Of a DNA stretch of 64,000 bases, positions 12,501 through 25,500 are shown in pieces. Both the position numbers and the translations under genes were made by a program. The stretch is from Euleptes europaea. Lineage: Eukaryota > Chordata > Lepidosauria > Squamata > Sphaerodactylidae. Within the stretch, counting starts at the first letter, position 1. Each line of letters opens with the position of its first letter. Location of the stretch: positions 55,769,853 to 55,833,852 of the forward strand of contig NC_079322.1 in assembly GCF_029931775.1 (NCBI RefSeq), in the 5' to 3' direction. Under the pieces are notes generated by a model. That model worked only from the letters and a program-made list of their open reading frames with translations. It was not told the origin of the DNA and searched no databases.

Positions 12501-12984
12501 TCGCTAGCTAGATGGAACCCCCAACCCCAAAAGCAGGTTCAGTATATTTATTGTTGGCCTTTCAAAAAATAGTGAAGAAAGTTGTTTTCCAGAAGGCCTT
12601 GAAAGTTGCCAAAACTAGATTTCTTGGTTTTAATGCCAAGCTCTGGGTGCTGTTAGTTCTTCAGTTGCTATCTAGAATTTATTATTGTTCTTTTAGGGTT
12701 TTAGTTATACTGCTTTTTCTGCTGGCCTTTATACGGGTAGGTGATTTGTACACTTTTAGGCTGCAGCTGGTTTTTTGATACATTGTTTGTTCTTAATTCT
12801 GCACTTCAATATTCAGGATTTTTTTTTTTTTTTGTAAGCTTCTGCGAGTACTTTGGTAGTTGGGAAAGGTATAAATAAATGAAAAGATTTTCAGATCTAG
12901 CCATGAAGTCAGAGAAAATATCATCTGAATTTACTCTACTTTTCAAAATGGAAAAACATGTTCTTTAGAGGCAGTGCAGTAACT

Positions 12985-13328
12985 GATTTGTTTCCCACAT
13001 TCACTGTGAGGTGGTCGAAGAAAAAACATGCTGAACATTCATCACCTTATCACCTGCAGTTATGTGGAAGCTCTTCCTTCCTTTTCCCCTCTGTAGTGAA
13101 ATTAGCGTAGGAAAGCAGAGCTTGAACTGTGAATTCCTGTTATTCCAAAATGCCCCATGTGGCAGGGTATTTCCTTATCACTAACCGACCAGAATGCACT
13201 CCTGAACTGTCAGTTCTCAGAAATGAGCACGACTTTCCTTCTTTCTGGCCTCCACGACGTAGGATACAAAAAGAACCCCTTACCCTTTGTGTTCTGGTGA
13301 AAGGGGAGAGAGTAGTAATACATTGACA
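12985..13328 (+). promoter_or_regulatory. MRC1: MRC1 promoter and 5' UTR region (inferred)
   Basis: This stretch lies just upstream of the MRC1 start codon. I see no TATA box at the expected distance. Pyrimidine-rich blocks gctcttccttccttttcccc (13069-13088) and ctttccttctttctgg (13231-13246) contain TTCC cores on the reverse of GGAA, the core of ETS factors such as PU.1. PU.1 is known to drive MRC1 in mammalian myeloid cells; assigning these particular sites is inference. The bases before the start (gacaATG) have A at -3. Confidence 0.35.
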
Positions 13329-13389
13329 ATGACTCTTCCTCTGTTCCTGGCTTTTCTTTCGGTTCTACGAGGCGTCGTTTCATTCGTGG
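13329..13389 (+). CDS. MRC1: MRC1 exon 1: signal peptide
   Basis: ATG at 13329 opens [20 protein letters not shown], a short N-region followed by a hydrophobic core, matching the human start (MRLPLLLVFASV). Donor gtaagt at 13390; phase 1. The split codon G|AT gives Asp21. The start was chosen because it is the only ATG in this exon before the hydrophobic core and aligns with the mammalian start. Confidence 0.9.
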
Positions 13390-16300
13390 GTAAGTCCTTA
13401 TTAGATTGTGGCCAAGAATATGGATATTAATATGAAATGACAACTCTGATTTATTTCCCATGTGCAGGAAAGTAAATTCTAGCTCTCAGTGAGATGCTTA
13501 GTGGTTTGAATTGTACAGTGAGTGTTATCAAAATGCAAGTGGGACTGTCTTTTCTATTTAAACAGTCCACTTGGGATATTCCATCGCTTGATTTTTTGGC
13601 CTTCCAAATGATGTTTGAATCTTGTACACGTCTTTCACCTGAATTAACATATACAAATTGGAAATTATCAGGGTGTACCGGAAACACAGAAAACCTAAAA
13701 TGCCAGTCCTTGTTGTGCAACACATCAAAAATTAAAAATATAATGGTGCTACGTAATAGTAAGCATTTCTGTAGTGATTAAATATGTAATTCTGGGCATT
13801 GAATGGTTTTATCCACTGATCTCTGTCTCTAGCCACTAGCTTGGAGGACAATGTGAGATGAGTTTCCAAGTGCATCTCTAAGATCCAAGGGATTGAGAAG
13901 GGGATTGCTCTGTGTAGGATTGCACTGTTAATCTTTAGGATTCTCTAAAATCTGCATCTCAAGTAGAGACTCAGCACTAAGATAAGAACATGTATTTTGT
14001 ATATATATACATGTATTTTTCCTCTGTTGCTTAGTAATATAATACATTATAAAAGTCATCTGGAGACACCAAATGTTCTGTCTAGATTTCTATCATTTTT
14101 AAAATGCTACAAGTACTCTTAACTGGAAATAGAAATGTGGATTTGTAGGTACATATGTAGGTATGAACCATGTAACCATTCAGGGTCAGCTCCAGGTTCC
14201 TGGTTTCTCAGCAACATTCCATCTAGTAGAGACCCCCCAGCATATATTAGGAATGCCACTGCTTCCCCCGCCCCAACACAGGTTGGTTAGTACTGGCACA
14301 GTACACAGCTGAATCTGTGGCAGTGACTACTGGTACCCTCTGAATGTACTTCCCACCCCAGTTCACCTCTATCCAGAATTTATTAACCAGTAAGAAAAGT
14401 TCCTTGTTGTCTCCAGTGCAAAGACCCTTTCAGGAGTGAGAATGATTGGAATTTGGGTCAGAGCCTTTTGAGATGCTCAGTAGAAAGGCAAGCATATAAA
14501 TATTTTTTAATAAGTGATACAGATTGTGGCACTATGGAACTAATTACTCTCTCAGACATTTCCTTGTGGTAAGGTTGGCAGCTTCTAGGTGGGGCCTGGA
14601 GAGCTCCAGGAATGTATGAGAGAATGGAAGCATTCTCAGGACATGCATGGCTTGCCAGGCCTATTTTGAAAAGAGACCATCCCAGTTTGTAGCATGCAGC
14701 AGGAAGGAAAAGGGCTTGGGAGTGAGTGGAAAAAAATCAATCAGAACAGCAGCTCCTTGAGTTGCTAAGGCTTGAGAAATGCTGAGCTAGGTGAACAAAT
14801 AAATGCAGTTATGTGGGCATTTCTAGTAAGACCTTGAAATATGTGTAATGTTTGCAAATAAGTTAAGTACTCAGTCCTGGATTTGGCACTTTCAGGTCCC
14901 TTATTGTCATGACATGTTAGCAGAATAAGGAATATGTAGCTTCCATTCCTGCTACAATGTGATCAGCAGAATAAGGAATATGTAGCTTCCATTCCTGCTA
15001 CAATGTGATCAATGCCTTTCCTTACTTATTAAGTAAGCAACTTAAAGAGAACTTTTGGTAATGTGGCCAGGTGTTAGGTACAGTGATTACACAAGCTGGA
15101 GTGCTAGACATGTTTTTAAATTCAAATAACCAGAGGTTGGATCCAAACTAAATTTTCCAATGGCAGAATGGAACTTTTGTTCCTTCACCCGCCCCCTATT
15201 ATTCTCGACTTTTTAAAGTACTTCTTATATTTTCAGGAAGATCTCTCGCTCTTATTCAGGAATCCCTCTCGTCTCCCTTTTTCCAATTGTCACTTGTCAA
15301 CTGCCATTTAACCACCTAAAAAAACATACCCACAATCTTGGCTGAGTAGACGCTCCGATTTGTCCAACCAACATCAAGCTTCTTTTTTATTCAGTTATCC
15401 AATAGGGAGCATGTCTTCTGCTGAACCTCCTTAACCTTTTTTGTTTGTTTCTTTTACTTTTGCTCCTTCTTTATATACACTTCCAAAAATATAAAACACA
15501 CTTTTAAACCATACCACATTATCCTGTTGCTGCCACACATTGATAGAAGGGGGAACTTCCTGTCTGAATAGTTGAGAAAATATTGAATCTGTCTGAAGGT
15601 CTTCCATTTTTTAATGTAACAACCTGTACACCTGTGGGTAGAATGTAAGCAATGAAGCATTTCCTTTGTGCTATGGAGTTCAGGTCTGATTATTATAGCC
15701 ACCTCTAGTGCAGCAAACATGGTGCTGTTCAGTGCATGGAGGCAGGCAGCTGTGTGAAGGATGGTGGCATGCACAAAGGTCTATGTGCATTTAATGTTTA
15801 ACATTTGTTAATGTTCTCAGAAAGATACTCATAGAACAACATGCCAAACATCCATGCACACAGAGTTTGGTGGAGACCGCAGCCCTTATGTAGCCACCAC
15901 TGCCTTGGAACCAACGGTTGAGGGACAGCTGTATTGTTCCCACATCTTGTCTCAACCTATGTCTCTTGAACTCAATGCAAATTTCCCTTCTTCCCCTCCA
16001 AGGACTGTTCAAGTGTGTTGACTGGAGACAGTTTTACAATCAACAGGTTCGTCTCTTGGTGTCTTTGTAGCCCAATAAAAGCCACCGTGGCAGGAGAAAG
16101 TTTAAAATTTATTATTCAGCTGAATAACAGGCTTTAGTCTAAAGGCAGAAGCAACCACTTTTAGTCCAACATAAGATTATATACTTGCCAAGATGTCAAT
16201 CATTACTAACATCATGTTCTCCTCCTCTTTACATCATTCTTTCCCCACCTTAAACAAACAAACTCATGTTAAGCCCACATCATATCTCTCCATGCGACCC

Positions 16301-19300
16301 ATGATCAGAAAGTGGAGACGATTCTTCCTTTAGGGTGGGCAATTTACGATGCTAATGATGTAACACCTCTTACTCTGGCCTTGGCCGAAGCAACTGCTTC
16401 ATCAGCAGGCTAATAGAACCAATGGTGCTCAGAGCAGGGCACAAGGAGAACAGATACACTTTTTATCTCTTGTCTCCTACATCCGCATCAGAAATACATG
16501 AAGCTACAGCTCCTTTCATTTACCTCAGAAAGCTGTTCTCATTATTTTCATTAACCCTTTGGCCAGGTCTACAAGTGTGTGAAGGAAAAGTCTCACACCT
16601 TAGCATACTATTTGAGGTGGTATCATATTTACTATTATGAGGAAGACATCCTATGATGCATTTCAGGCAACAGGTATAAAAATGTACCATTGTCAGCGTG
16701 GAATGCTACTTCAACCTGCAGTCTGCTTCACTGTGTGAAACTGGCTCCCCAACTCTGTTAAAAGTTAAAAAAGAAAATAAATGCCTTTCAAAACATACTT
16801 TGAAGGGTTAAACCTCCTCTTTCTTCCCTGTATGGCCAAGAAGCAAATGAAGTCAGCATGAGGTTGCATTTTGCATTTTATAGGCAATGTGTGATTTTTG
16901 TATCATGTCTGAAACCTATTAACAACCACAGGACTAGTTCTAGGTTCTAACACTATTCTGGATTCATGATTGGATCCAATATGGAGAGATAAGAAAGGAT
17001 AGGAGGTCCCAACCTGTTCCCAAGTAAAAATAAGCACGACTGCACAACGTGTATACTTATTATAGGAAATTTTACTGCAGAGTGGAACTGAATTTTTATC
17101 ATTACTGGCTCCCAATAGGAAGAAGGACCATGGCAGACAGTCTTCTATACCAGGGCTTCTTAAACTTTTCCCACTCGCGACCCCTTTTCGCTCAAGAAAT
17201 TTTTACGTGGCCCCAGGTATAAAGGTATATAAAATAGATATACAAATCAAACATTTGCTGATAATAAATCATAAAGAATTTTATTTTAAAATAATTCTTT
17301 GGTATACAAATAATTTCACCATTTACTGTTGCCAAATTTTTCACGACCCCCACATTCAGTTACATGACTCCATATGGGGTCGCGACCCACAGTTTAATAA
17401 GCTTTCTTCTAGACTGCTAGTATATCAGCAAGAGACTGGCTTTCTCAAAATAAGGCCCTTCAACTTAGGAGACATTTTCACTGTGCTAAGTCTTGAATAG
17501 TCTTTTTACCTAGTGACTTGCCATCTCATAAATATTATGGGAAATTGCAAGCATTGCACATACTAGTTTACAGAAATGTGGGCTAATTGTTAGTACAACA
17601 ATGTAATAAAAGGCCTTATCACCGTTGTTGATAATTGTACATTTCCTTGTATTGTACACAAGGAAAACTGACTGGTAAACAGCAAGAATTTGTCTCCAGT
17701 ACTCACCAGAGTTCTGATATTCGTTAATGGGCTGGAAGCCAAGAGGGACATGAGGAGGAAACCAGAGAATGGATGAGATAAGTCTAGGTCAGCTTTTTCA
17801 TTGAAATGGAAGGACATTCATTTCCAGGTTATCCTTCTCCAGGACAGTTACCCACTGGCACATCAACAATACAAATAAAATGCAGTGTCGCTTGTTTCAA
17901 AAATGTCTGTACCTTATGCTTGGGAAGACAAAAAGGATATAATCCTGCCTTGGCTTAGAAGGACTTTCTGAAAGGTGTGAAGTAAGTGTGTGCTCAGTCT
18001 TCCTACAGGTTCTGCAGTACACAACTGCTACCTGTTATGCAAATGACTTTGCATAACAATGGAACCATCTATCCCTCCACTTCTGATATTTGTTTGTGTT
18101 GGTTTAGTCTCATTGGGTGCAGTCCCTGCTTTGTATAACAGCCAAAGAGCAGCTGTATTGGATCAGACCTGTAGTCCATCTAGTCCAGCAACTAGTTTCA
18201 CAGAGTGGTCAACCAGGTGCCCCCAGAAGGCCTACAAGTTGAACACTGAGACCAATGCTTCCCCTTGTTGAATCCCTCATAGGGCTGTGTATATCGATAA
18301 ACCCCAACCAAAAATAAACCTGAAAAAGGCCTTTCTGGCTTCTTTCGGGCTTAATTTAACCTGAACATTAAAACTGGGAATAAAGCTGTAGCCAGATAGC
18401 CAATCACTGAATCAGCTGGATAGGTATTAGGATTTTTTTCAGTTTTGGCTTTTCCAAGGCTTTTCCCTATGGAAATGTTTTAATGAGCTCTGGGAGAAGC
18501 ATTTTTGGAGGTAGAGTTCCCAAATTTTCAGGGTAGCTTCAAGGGACTCTCCTTGCACGAACCCCAAAGTTTGGTGAAGATTGTTTTAACATCCAACTTG
18601 AGGAACAGAACTCCAAAGTTTGTACACTATGAGGTGTTGTTTTGGTTGGTCTTAAAGATATTACATGGCTTTTGCTTTTGGAAGTTATCAGTGTTTATGT
18701 TTACCTTTTATGTCTATAGATACCAGCACATTTTTAATATTTAATGAAGATCACAGGGTTTGTGTAAATGCACGCTCTTCAAACTTCGTCACTACCAGCT
18801 CCTGTGACCATGCAAACGAGGCACAAAAATTCAGATGGATTTCCAGCCATCAGTTAATGAGTGTCTCTCTGAAGCTATGTTTTGGAGTGGCTTCAAAGGT
18901 AGACTGGACACCAGTTGCCCTGTACCCATGTAATTCAACTAGTGAGGTCCAAAGATGGGAATGCAGAAATGACACACTTTTTGCAATCCAAGGAGCAGAC
19001 CTATATTTCAACTATGGAAACAAAAATGAGAAAAGTATTATGCTGTTCAAGGGATCAGGCCTCTGGAGTCGGTGGAAAGTCTATGGAACCACAGATGATT
19101 TGTGCTCACGAGGCTATGAAGGTAAATACTTGTTTACTGATCTTATTAGTCCTATTAGTATGATGCAGGAAAACAAAGCCCCATTCTGGTGTCTGTATTG
19201 TCTAGATGAATTTGAATGAATTATCTAGATAGTAAGGGAGCTTTTGTTACATGCCAAATACATACGTGTGGTAAAATGATCATTTACATGTACATCTTTC

Positions 19301-22300
19301 TTAAAATCACCCACAAGCTCTTAGAACAGGATAGCCAACCTAGTTTGAGCAAGCAGACAATTTAATAATTTTGAGGAAGCACAGTAGGGAAGGCACAACC
19401 ACAAAATAGTTGCCATGGGGTGGGGAAAATTATAAAATGGCTGCCATTTGGGGGTGGGATCCGCTGTTTGCTTTGGATATGCTGTTTAGTTTCAGTTTTC
19501 CAAAGAAGGGGAAGCTTTATTCCCTGCTTAGGTAAAGGGAGAGGTTTCCAATCCCAAAAGACATAAGAAAATATGTATCAGTGGCCAAGGTATGGTTCCC
19601 AACTTCCCAGTACTGTCTCAGCAAATGCCAGCAGATACTGGGGACAGTGCCTGGGGAGAGTGTAGTTTTGGGAGGATGTGATGTCACTTCTAGGTGATAT
19701 TCTAGGCCAGTGATGGCGAACCTTTTAGAGACCGAGTGCCCAAACTGCAACCCAAAGCCCACTTATTTATCGCAAAGTGCCAACACAGCAATTTAACCTG
19801 AATACTGAGGTTTCCTCCCAGCTGGGCAGCGGGGAGTCCAGGGAAGGGGTGGGTGGGTTACTCCCAGCTGGGCGGCGGGGAGTCCAGGGAAGGCAGACGC
19901 CATGGCTGCTCAACTTACCCGCGCGTGCCCACAGAGAGGGCTCGGCGTGCCAAGTCCGGCACATGTGCCATAGGTTCGCCAACACGGTTCTAGGCTGTCT
20001 TCCCTAGTCTCTATGGTTTTTACCAAATTCTCAAGCATCATTGCATGGAGGTGATTTTCTCTCTCTTCAATTCCTCTGGGTGTGGGAAATTTGGGGTGGT
20101 AATTTGCCACCTTGGGTAGGTAAATGGGGGGCCTGAGTCAAGGTGAAGGTGCACAGCTGTGTGATAAGCCTGCCCGAATAGGTTCAGCTCTTTGTTAGTC
20201 ATTCTGCTGATAAGGAGTAACCTGAAGCACAATTTTTGCTCTGTTTGATTCACGATGCTTTGGATTGCCCTACCACATACATGCACAACTCAAGAAGCAA
20301 GCAGGCACCCTATTGGCAGGAGCCACGGCTCTCACATGCTGCACATTAGGATGGCTGGGTTAGAGCATGACTTGACTGCAACATCTGTTTGTATGAGTGA
20401 TAGGTCCCATAAACTGCATGCAGCATAAACTGAGCAATACATGCAAACAGAGAGTGGTTGTGACTCAGTGGCAGAGCACATGTCTCAATGTTCAGATGTT
20501 TGATTTGTGCTTTAAGGCCTTACCCCATTTTGAAGAGGGAAATTATTATTATTATTGCTGTGGTTGTTGTTATACAATAAATAAAGTGGAAGCTTCTATG
20601 TTTATTTCAGCTTTGTTCCATTTTTAATTGTTCCTTCTTTCTCCAGATACGTTTACTTTGAAAGGCAATGGCAAAGGGGCACCATGTGTATTCCCATTCC
20701 AGTTTCTTGGCAAATGGTATGCTGAGTGTACAAACGAGGGCAGGTCAGATGGCTTATTCTGGTGTTCAACCACAAGAAACTTTGATGTAGACAAGCTTTA
20801 TGGATTTTGTCCACAAAAATGTAAGCTCTGCAGGATTTATTTTTTTAAAAAATAACAGTTTATGGAATGCACTGGGTGTCATGCAAAATTGAAAGTCATC
20901 TAGGACTAGATCCCAAGATTCCCCTCTAATTAATTAAAGTACATTTGATTCCACCCCTCTGGATATCTGCCTGGTAGCTGGATAGTAGACAGCTTATAAT
21001 ATGGCAATCGCAAATCATATTAATTATGTCTAGCACTATGATAAACTTGGGTAATCAGCTACATTACTTTTTTAGACTGTAAGATCTAACACAGGGACAT
21101 GTGGAATTGATTGCTGACACTTGTCTGTTGCACATTTTCTCTTCATCCTTTTGTGTTACACACTAACCTCATCCAAAGTACCTTAAGGGCAGCTGATTTT
21201 TTTGCAAAGTTCAGTCACGCATATATGTCTAAAAGCATCAACAGTTGATATGGGCAGGCAATATTTTCTTTTTGAATTTCTCCTTCTTGACAACCATCAG
21301 CCCACGGCTTATGTGTGTGCCTTGATGGGACTCTGTGCACTAGCAGAGACTAAATCTCTCTTCAGAATCCTTAGCAATACCTCTGTGCGGTGTTTAGTCC
21401 TGGAAGTGAAAGGACTTCCATTAAATTGGAGTGATTGTGCACAAGACTGCGCTGCTACTGTGAAAACCCAAGCAGTTATGCCCCTCTAAATCCGTGGATT
21501 TAGAAGGGTGACTGTGGGTCAACTAGTCAACAAATAATACTGCAATTGCTTCGATAAGGACCACAACCCATTTTTCCTGGCAGAATCCAGGAGGGAAATT
21601 GTCACATGGTTTAAAATACTATTAATACAGCTCCTGTGCTGAGAGGCTTAATGAAGACTTGCTTGGCGCATTTCTTGGGTCTCAACTGAGAAATAAGCAA
21701 GTATTGTTGGCAGAGGGATTGCACAACAAAGGGACACAAGTTGATTAAAGTGTAGAGAAAATTTTATTCAGGAACTAACATACTTGATAGTAACAAATAG
21801 AGATAGATTCCTAGCCATATCCCTAGCTGAGAGAGAGAGAGAGACAGCCCATTCCTGGGGGGAGGGTTAGGCAGTGCCTGGAAGCGGCACAGCCACACTG
21901 TCTCCAGAGCAGATTCCAGCCCCCCACTGAAGCAAAAACCCTGCCCTTACCTGCAAGCCCCATGTAACCACTCCATAGTGTTTCACTGGGCTATGCCACC
22001 ATTTTTGGAGCAAGGGCAGAGGGGGTGTTCCTGGCCTGAAATTGCTTAGGAAGCTGCACAGAGGCAGCTCCACCCCTGGGAACACCCCGGGAATGCCCCC
22101 CTGGATGCTGGCGCATGGAGTTTCGCCACTGAAATTCTGCCAGGAGGCTGTGTCAGCACCTGAGCCCCACGCTGCTGCGTCACTCCCCCAGGGCCGGCAT
22201 AATTTGCCCTACGTTGGTGTCTGCGCCAGTTTGCACAGACGCTGGCATAGGGGTCATGCCGGTTCCTGTGCGGTTCTACCCTCTTTCAGGATTGCACGTA

Positions 22301-22501
22301 GAGAGAGTGTGGAACTTCTGAGAAGAAGGAGGATATTGCCCTAAGAGTAACAATCTGGAGACGGACAAGGAATGACACCTACCAAGAAAGAAAGGTGCTG
22401 ACCCTATTACGCTAACTGCCCCCTGGAGGATTTTCTTTTCTTCTTTTATACCCTTTTGTACACCAAGCATGGCTTACTCTGACATGTATATCATTTCGAT
22501 T

Positions 22502-22586
<85 letters not shown>

Positions 22587-25500
22587 TCCTCTTCTTTTTT
22601 GGTATTGTCATAATGAAATGGAAATATTTCTTGGTTCTCCCTACAGTTAGTGGCATTGGCCGCCTGTGGGATACAGACCCGATGACTGAGGTACAGTACC
22701 AGATAAATTCAGAATCTGCTCTCACATGGTACCAAGCAAGGAAAAGTTGTCAGCAACAAAGTGCAGACTTGTTGTGCATCACAGAATTACATGAACAAAT
22801 GTATCTGGCAGGTAAGTTACTAATGTGTAAAGATTTTTCCTGAATTTCACATAATGAAAACTAAGAGAAGTTTTCAGATATACTTGGGACATACCACAGA
22901 ACTATCAGTACCATCCTGAATGACACTTGATAGTTACTCCAGACTTTTCATATCACATTGTGACTGTGGGATCTGGATGTTTTGTTAAAGATAGGCTGTA
23001 AGTTTCATTTGTAAGGATGCCTTTAACAGACGAAGCTCTGAAGTTCTATATTTATTGAGACCTTGCTAATATTACGCCCAAAAGTCACAAGGATTTGTAG
23101 AAATTTGAGACATAATTTACAGCCTGGTGTGCTAGTTTCTTTTGGACCACTGAAGAAGGCAAATATGCCAAAACGCGTATGGTCTTTATGTTATTGTATG
23201 TCTATGGTTTGCATATGATTGTATGTCTAATTGTATATTATGCCAATTGTGTTATTTTAATATATGTGTTTGGAAGGCTCCTTGCAAGGCCATATAGGAG
23301 TTATTAGCATTATTTGGTTTTAACTTGTATTAAACTTATGTGTACTTAGACAACTTCTTAATGTTTTAGCTTTTAATTATATTTTTGGCCTTGTCAGTTG
23401 TTTTTTTGCTTGACCTTCTAGGTACTTAATTCTGTTTTTAGGGAAAGTTTTGCTTCCCCCCCTTTTTTTTGACCATCCTGAATGTAACCCAAGTTCAACT
23501 CATTTGAGAGAATCATGTTTTATGCACCGTTTGTTCACAGCAATGATGAAATCTGAACTGAAGGCAATAGTAAAGGCAATTCCCTACTTCATATCTGGAG
23601 GCATTTGGTGGGCTACTGTGAAAAAACAATATACTGGCTACATCGATCTTTGGTCTGATCCCATGGGGTGCAGGACTAGTTTTTCCTGTTTGCTGAAGTC
23701 ATCATCTGCCTAACATTTCCTAGTAGGCCAGGAAGCAGTAAAAGAGGCAGTACTCATAAAACAGCTGTAATTATTAGATCACAACAAAACCTAAAAGAGC
23801 ATGGGTCATCAGCAGCTCTTTCCTCCATCTTGAGCTGCTTGCAAAAACTGGATTCTGGAAGTGCTACAATAAGAGCACGTAGAGTGTGCTCACCTCTATA
23901 AAGGTAAAAGTCCCCTGTGCAAGCACTGGGTCATTCCTGACTCATGGGGTGACATCACATCCTGACGTTTCCTAGGCAGACTTTTGCCAGTGCCTTCCAC
24001 AGTCATCTTCCCTTTACCCCCAGCAAGCTGGGTACTCATTTTACTGACCTCAGAAGGATGAAAGGCTGAGTCAACCTTGAGCCGGCTACCTGAAACCGAC
24101 TTCCGTTGGGATCGAACTCAGGTTGTGAGCAGAGCTTGGACTGCAGTACTGCAGCTTACCACTCTGCGCCACGGGGCTCCTATGCTCACCTCTATACCTA
24201 GGTCTAAACTTGCCGCAATCCCTCCCAATGTATTTTGATTTTCTGATAATCCCACGTTACAGATTTATGTTGGCTAGACTGAATGCCAACCCATCAGGGG
24301 AGTTAATAGGTCGCTTAAATAGGATACTGTACTGTGAGAGAGTATGTCAATGTGGTTCTGGCCAAACAGACACTCTTCAGCATTCCTTGGGTAGCTGTGA
24401 CTTGCTCAACGAGGCTAGAGACAGATGGATAAAGCCTCTATTCGGGAATCTGTCTCTAAACTGGATAAGCTGAGGGTTCTTTTAGCAGGGGTAGATTTTA
24501 ATACTACATTGGCAGTCGCCAAATTTCTTTCCCAGTCAATTAAGATTAAAAAAATACTAATTTCCTTATGGGCTATTCAGACAGTTCCCTTTTTCTTCCT
24601 TTTTTTTTTATCTCAGTGCAACATTGTTCAGGGCTGAATTGGCCATATAAACAATATCATTAAAGTAAAGTAAAGATCACAACAAAGAACCATTTATGCC
24701 AATAAAGGTATTGATTGATTGAACAAAGAACCAACTGAATAAGGCAAGTCCCAAGTTCCAGCTGCTTTTGTCCTTGCGGAAAGAGCTGCCCACTGAGGGG
24801 AAGACTGTATAATCTCCACTCCTCTTTAGGAAAGTCGGCAAAGCAAAGCTGTTCAGAAGGTGCCCCTTTTGCGGATCTCTCTGGTTTACTTTTGGCTCTC
24901 TAAATCTGTGTTATAGTTGCTTTGATTTTCAGATTGCTATTTGATATTGTGATTTTTTTTATTGGAAACTGCTTTGAACTGATTGGAAAAGTGGTATAAA
25001 ATAGAAATTCCCACATGCTAACCACATTACAGCACATCCCTTCCCACATGTACATAACCTTTCTCTCTATTGCTGTCCTACCCCAATTTGCTTCCGTTTC
25101 TCACCCTTGTTCCATTTTGAAGTGTTTCCCCATGTTGGATGTCAAAAACAGCCCATGAAAGTGAGAATGCAGACGTGACCAGGAAAAATCTCTCTCTTCA
25201 ATAAAGAGTGAGGAACTCTGGAACCTGGCTGCTTTCATGCTAAGGGTGAGCATGAAATTCAGAACAGGCAGGTCTGGAAGTTGCTTTACCAGATTCAATA
25301 GCAGCAGCACAGACCTGCTATGACATAAGTGGATGCACAAGGAAATTCTGTGCCACTGTTGCTTATTCTATCATAGTGTTATAGCAATGGGAGATATTTC
25401 CAACTGTTGAAAGTTCTCTTCCACTTCTACGTCTTTGTTTACTTAGCCCTGTCCCGTGTTCTGTAATTGTTGCAGCTCTCTGTGGAATGTATTCCTGGGA

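Larger units (their letters stand above)
13390..17150. other. MRC1 intron 1, left part
   Basis: AT-rich intron sequence. Apart from the 46-bp tandem duplication at 14919-15010 and the 16030-16420 block I see no named element. The 95-, 106- and 90-codon frames here show no family. Confidence 0.4.

Noticed and set aside
16380-16415. A second hammerhead-like motif on the minus strand (ctgatgaagcagttgct)
   Set aside because: The first box is present, but neither the second conserved box nor a closing stem I could be found.
22469-22843. 124-codon frame with FLSF repeats, and the KKER frame opposite
   Set aside because: Products of the TTTC microsatellite running into real exon 4 sequence.
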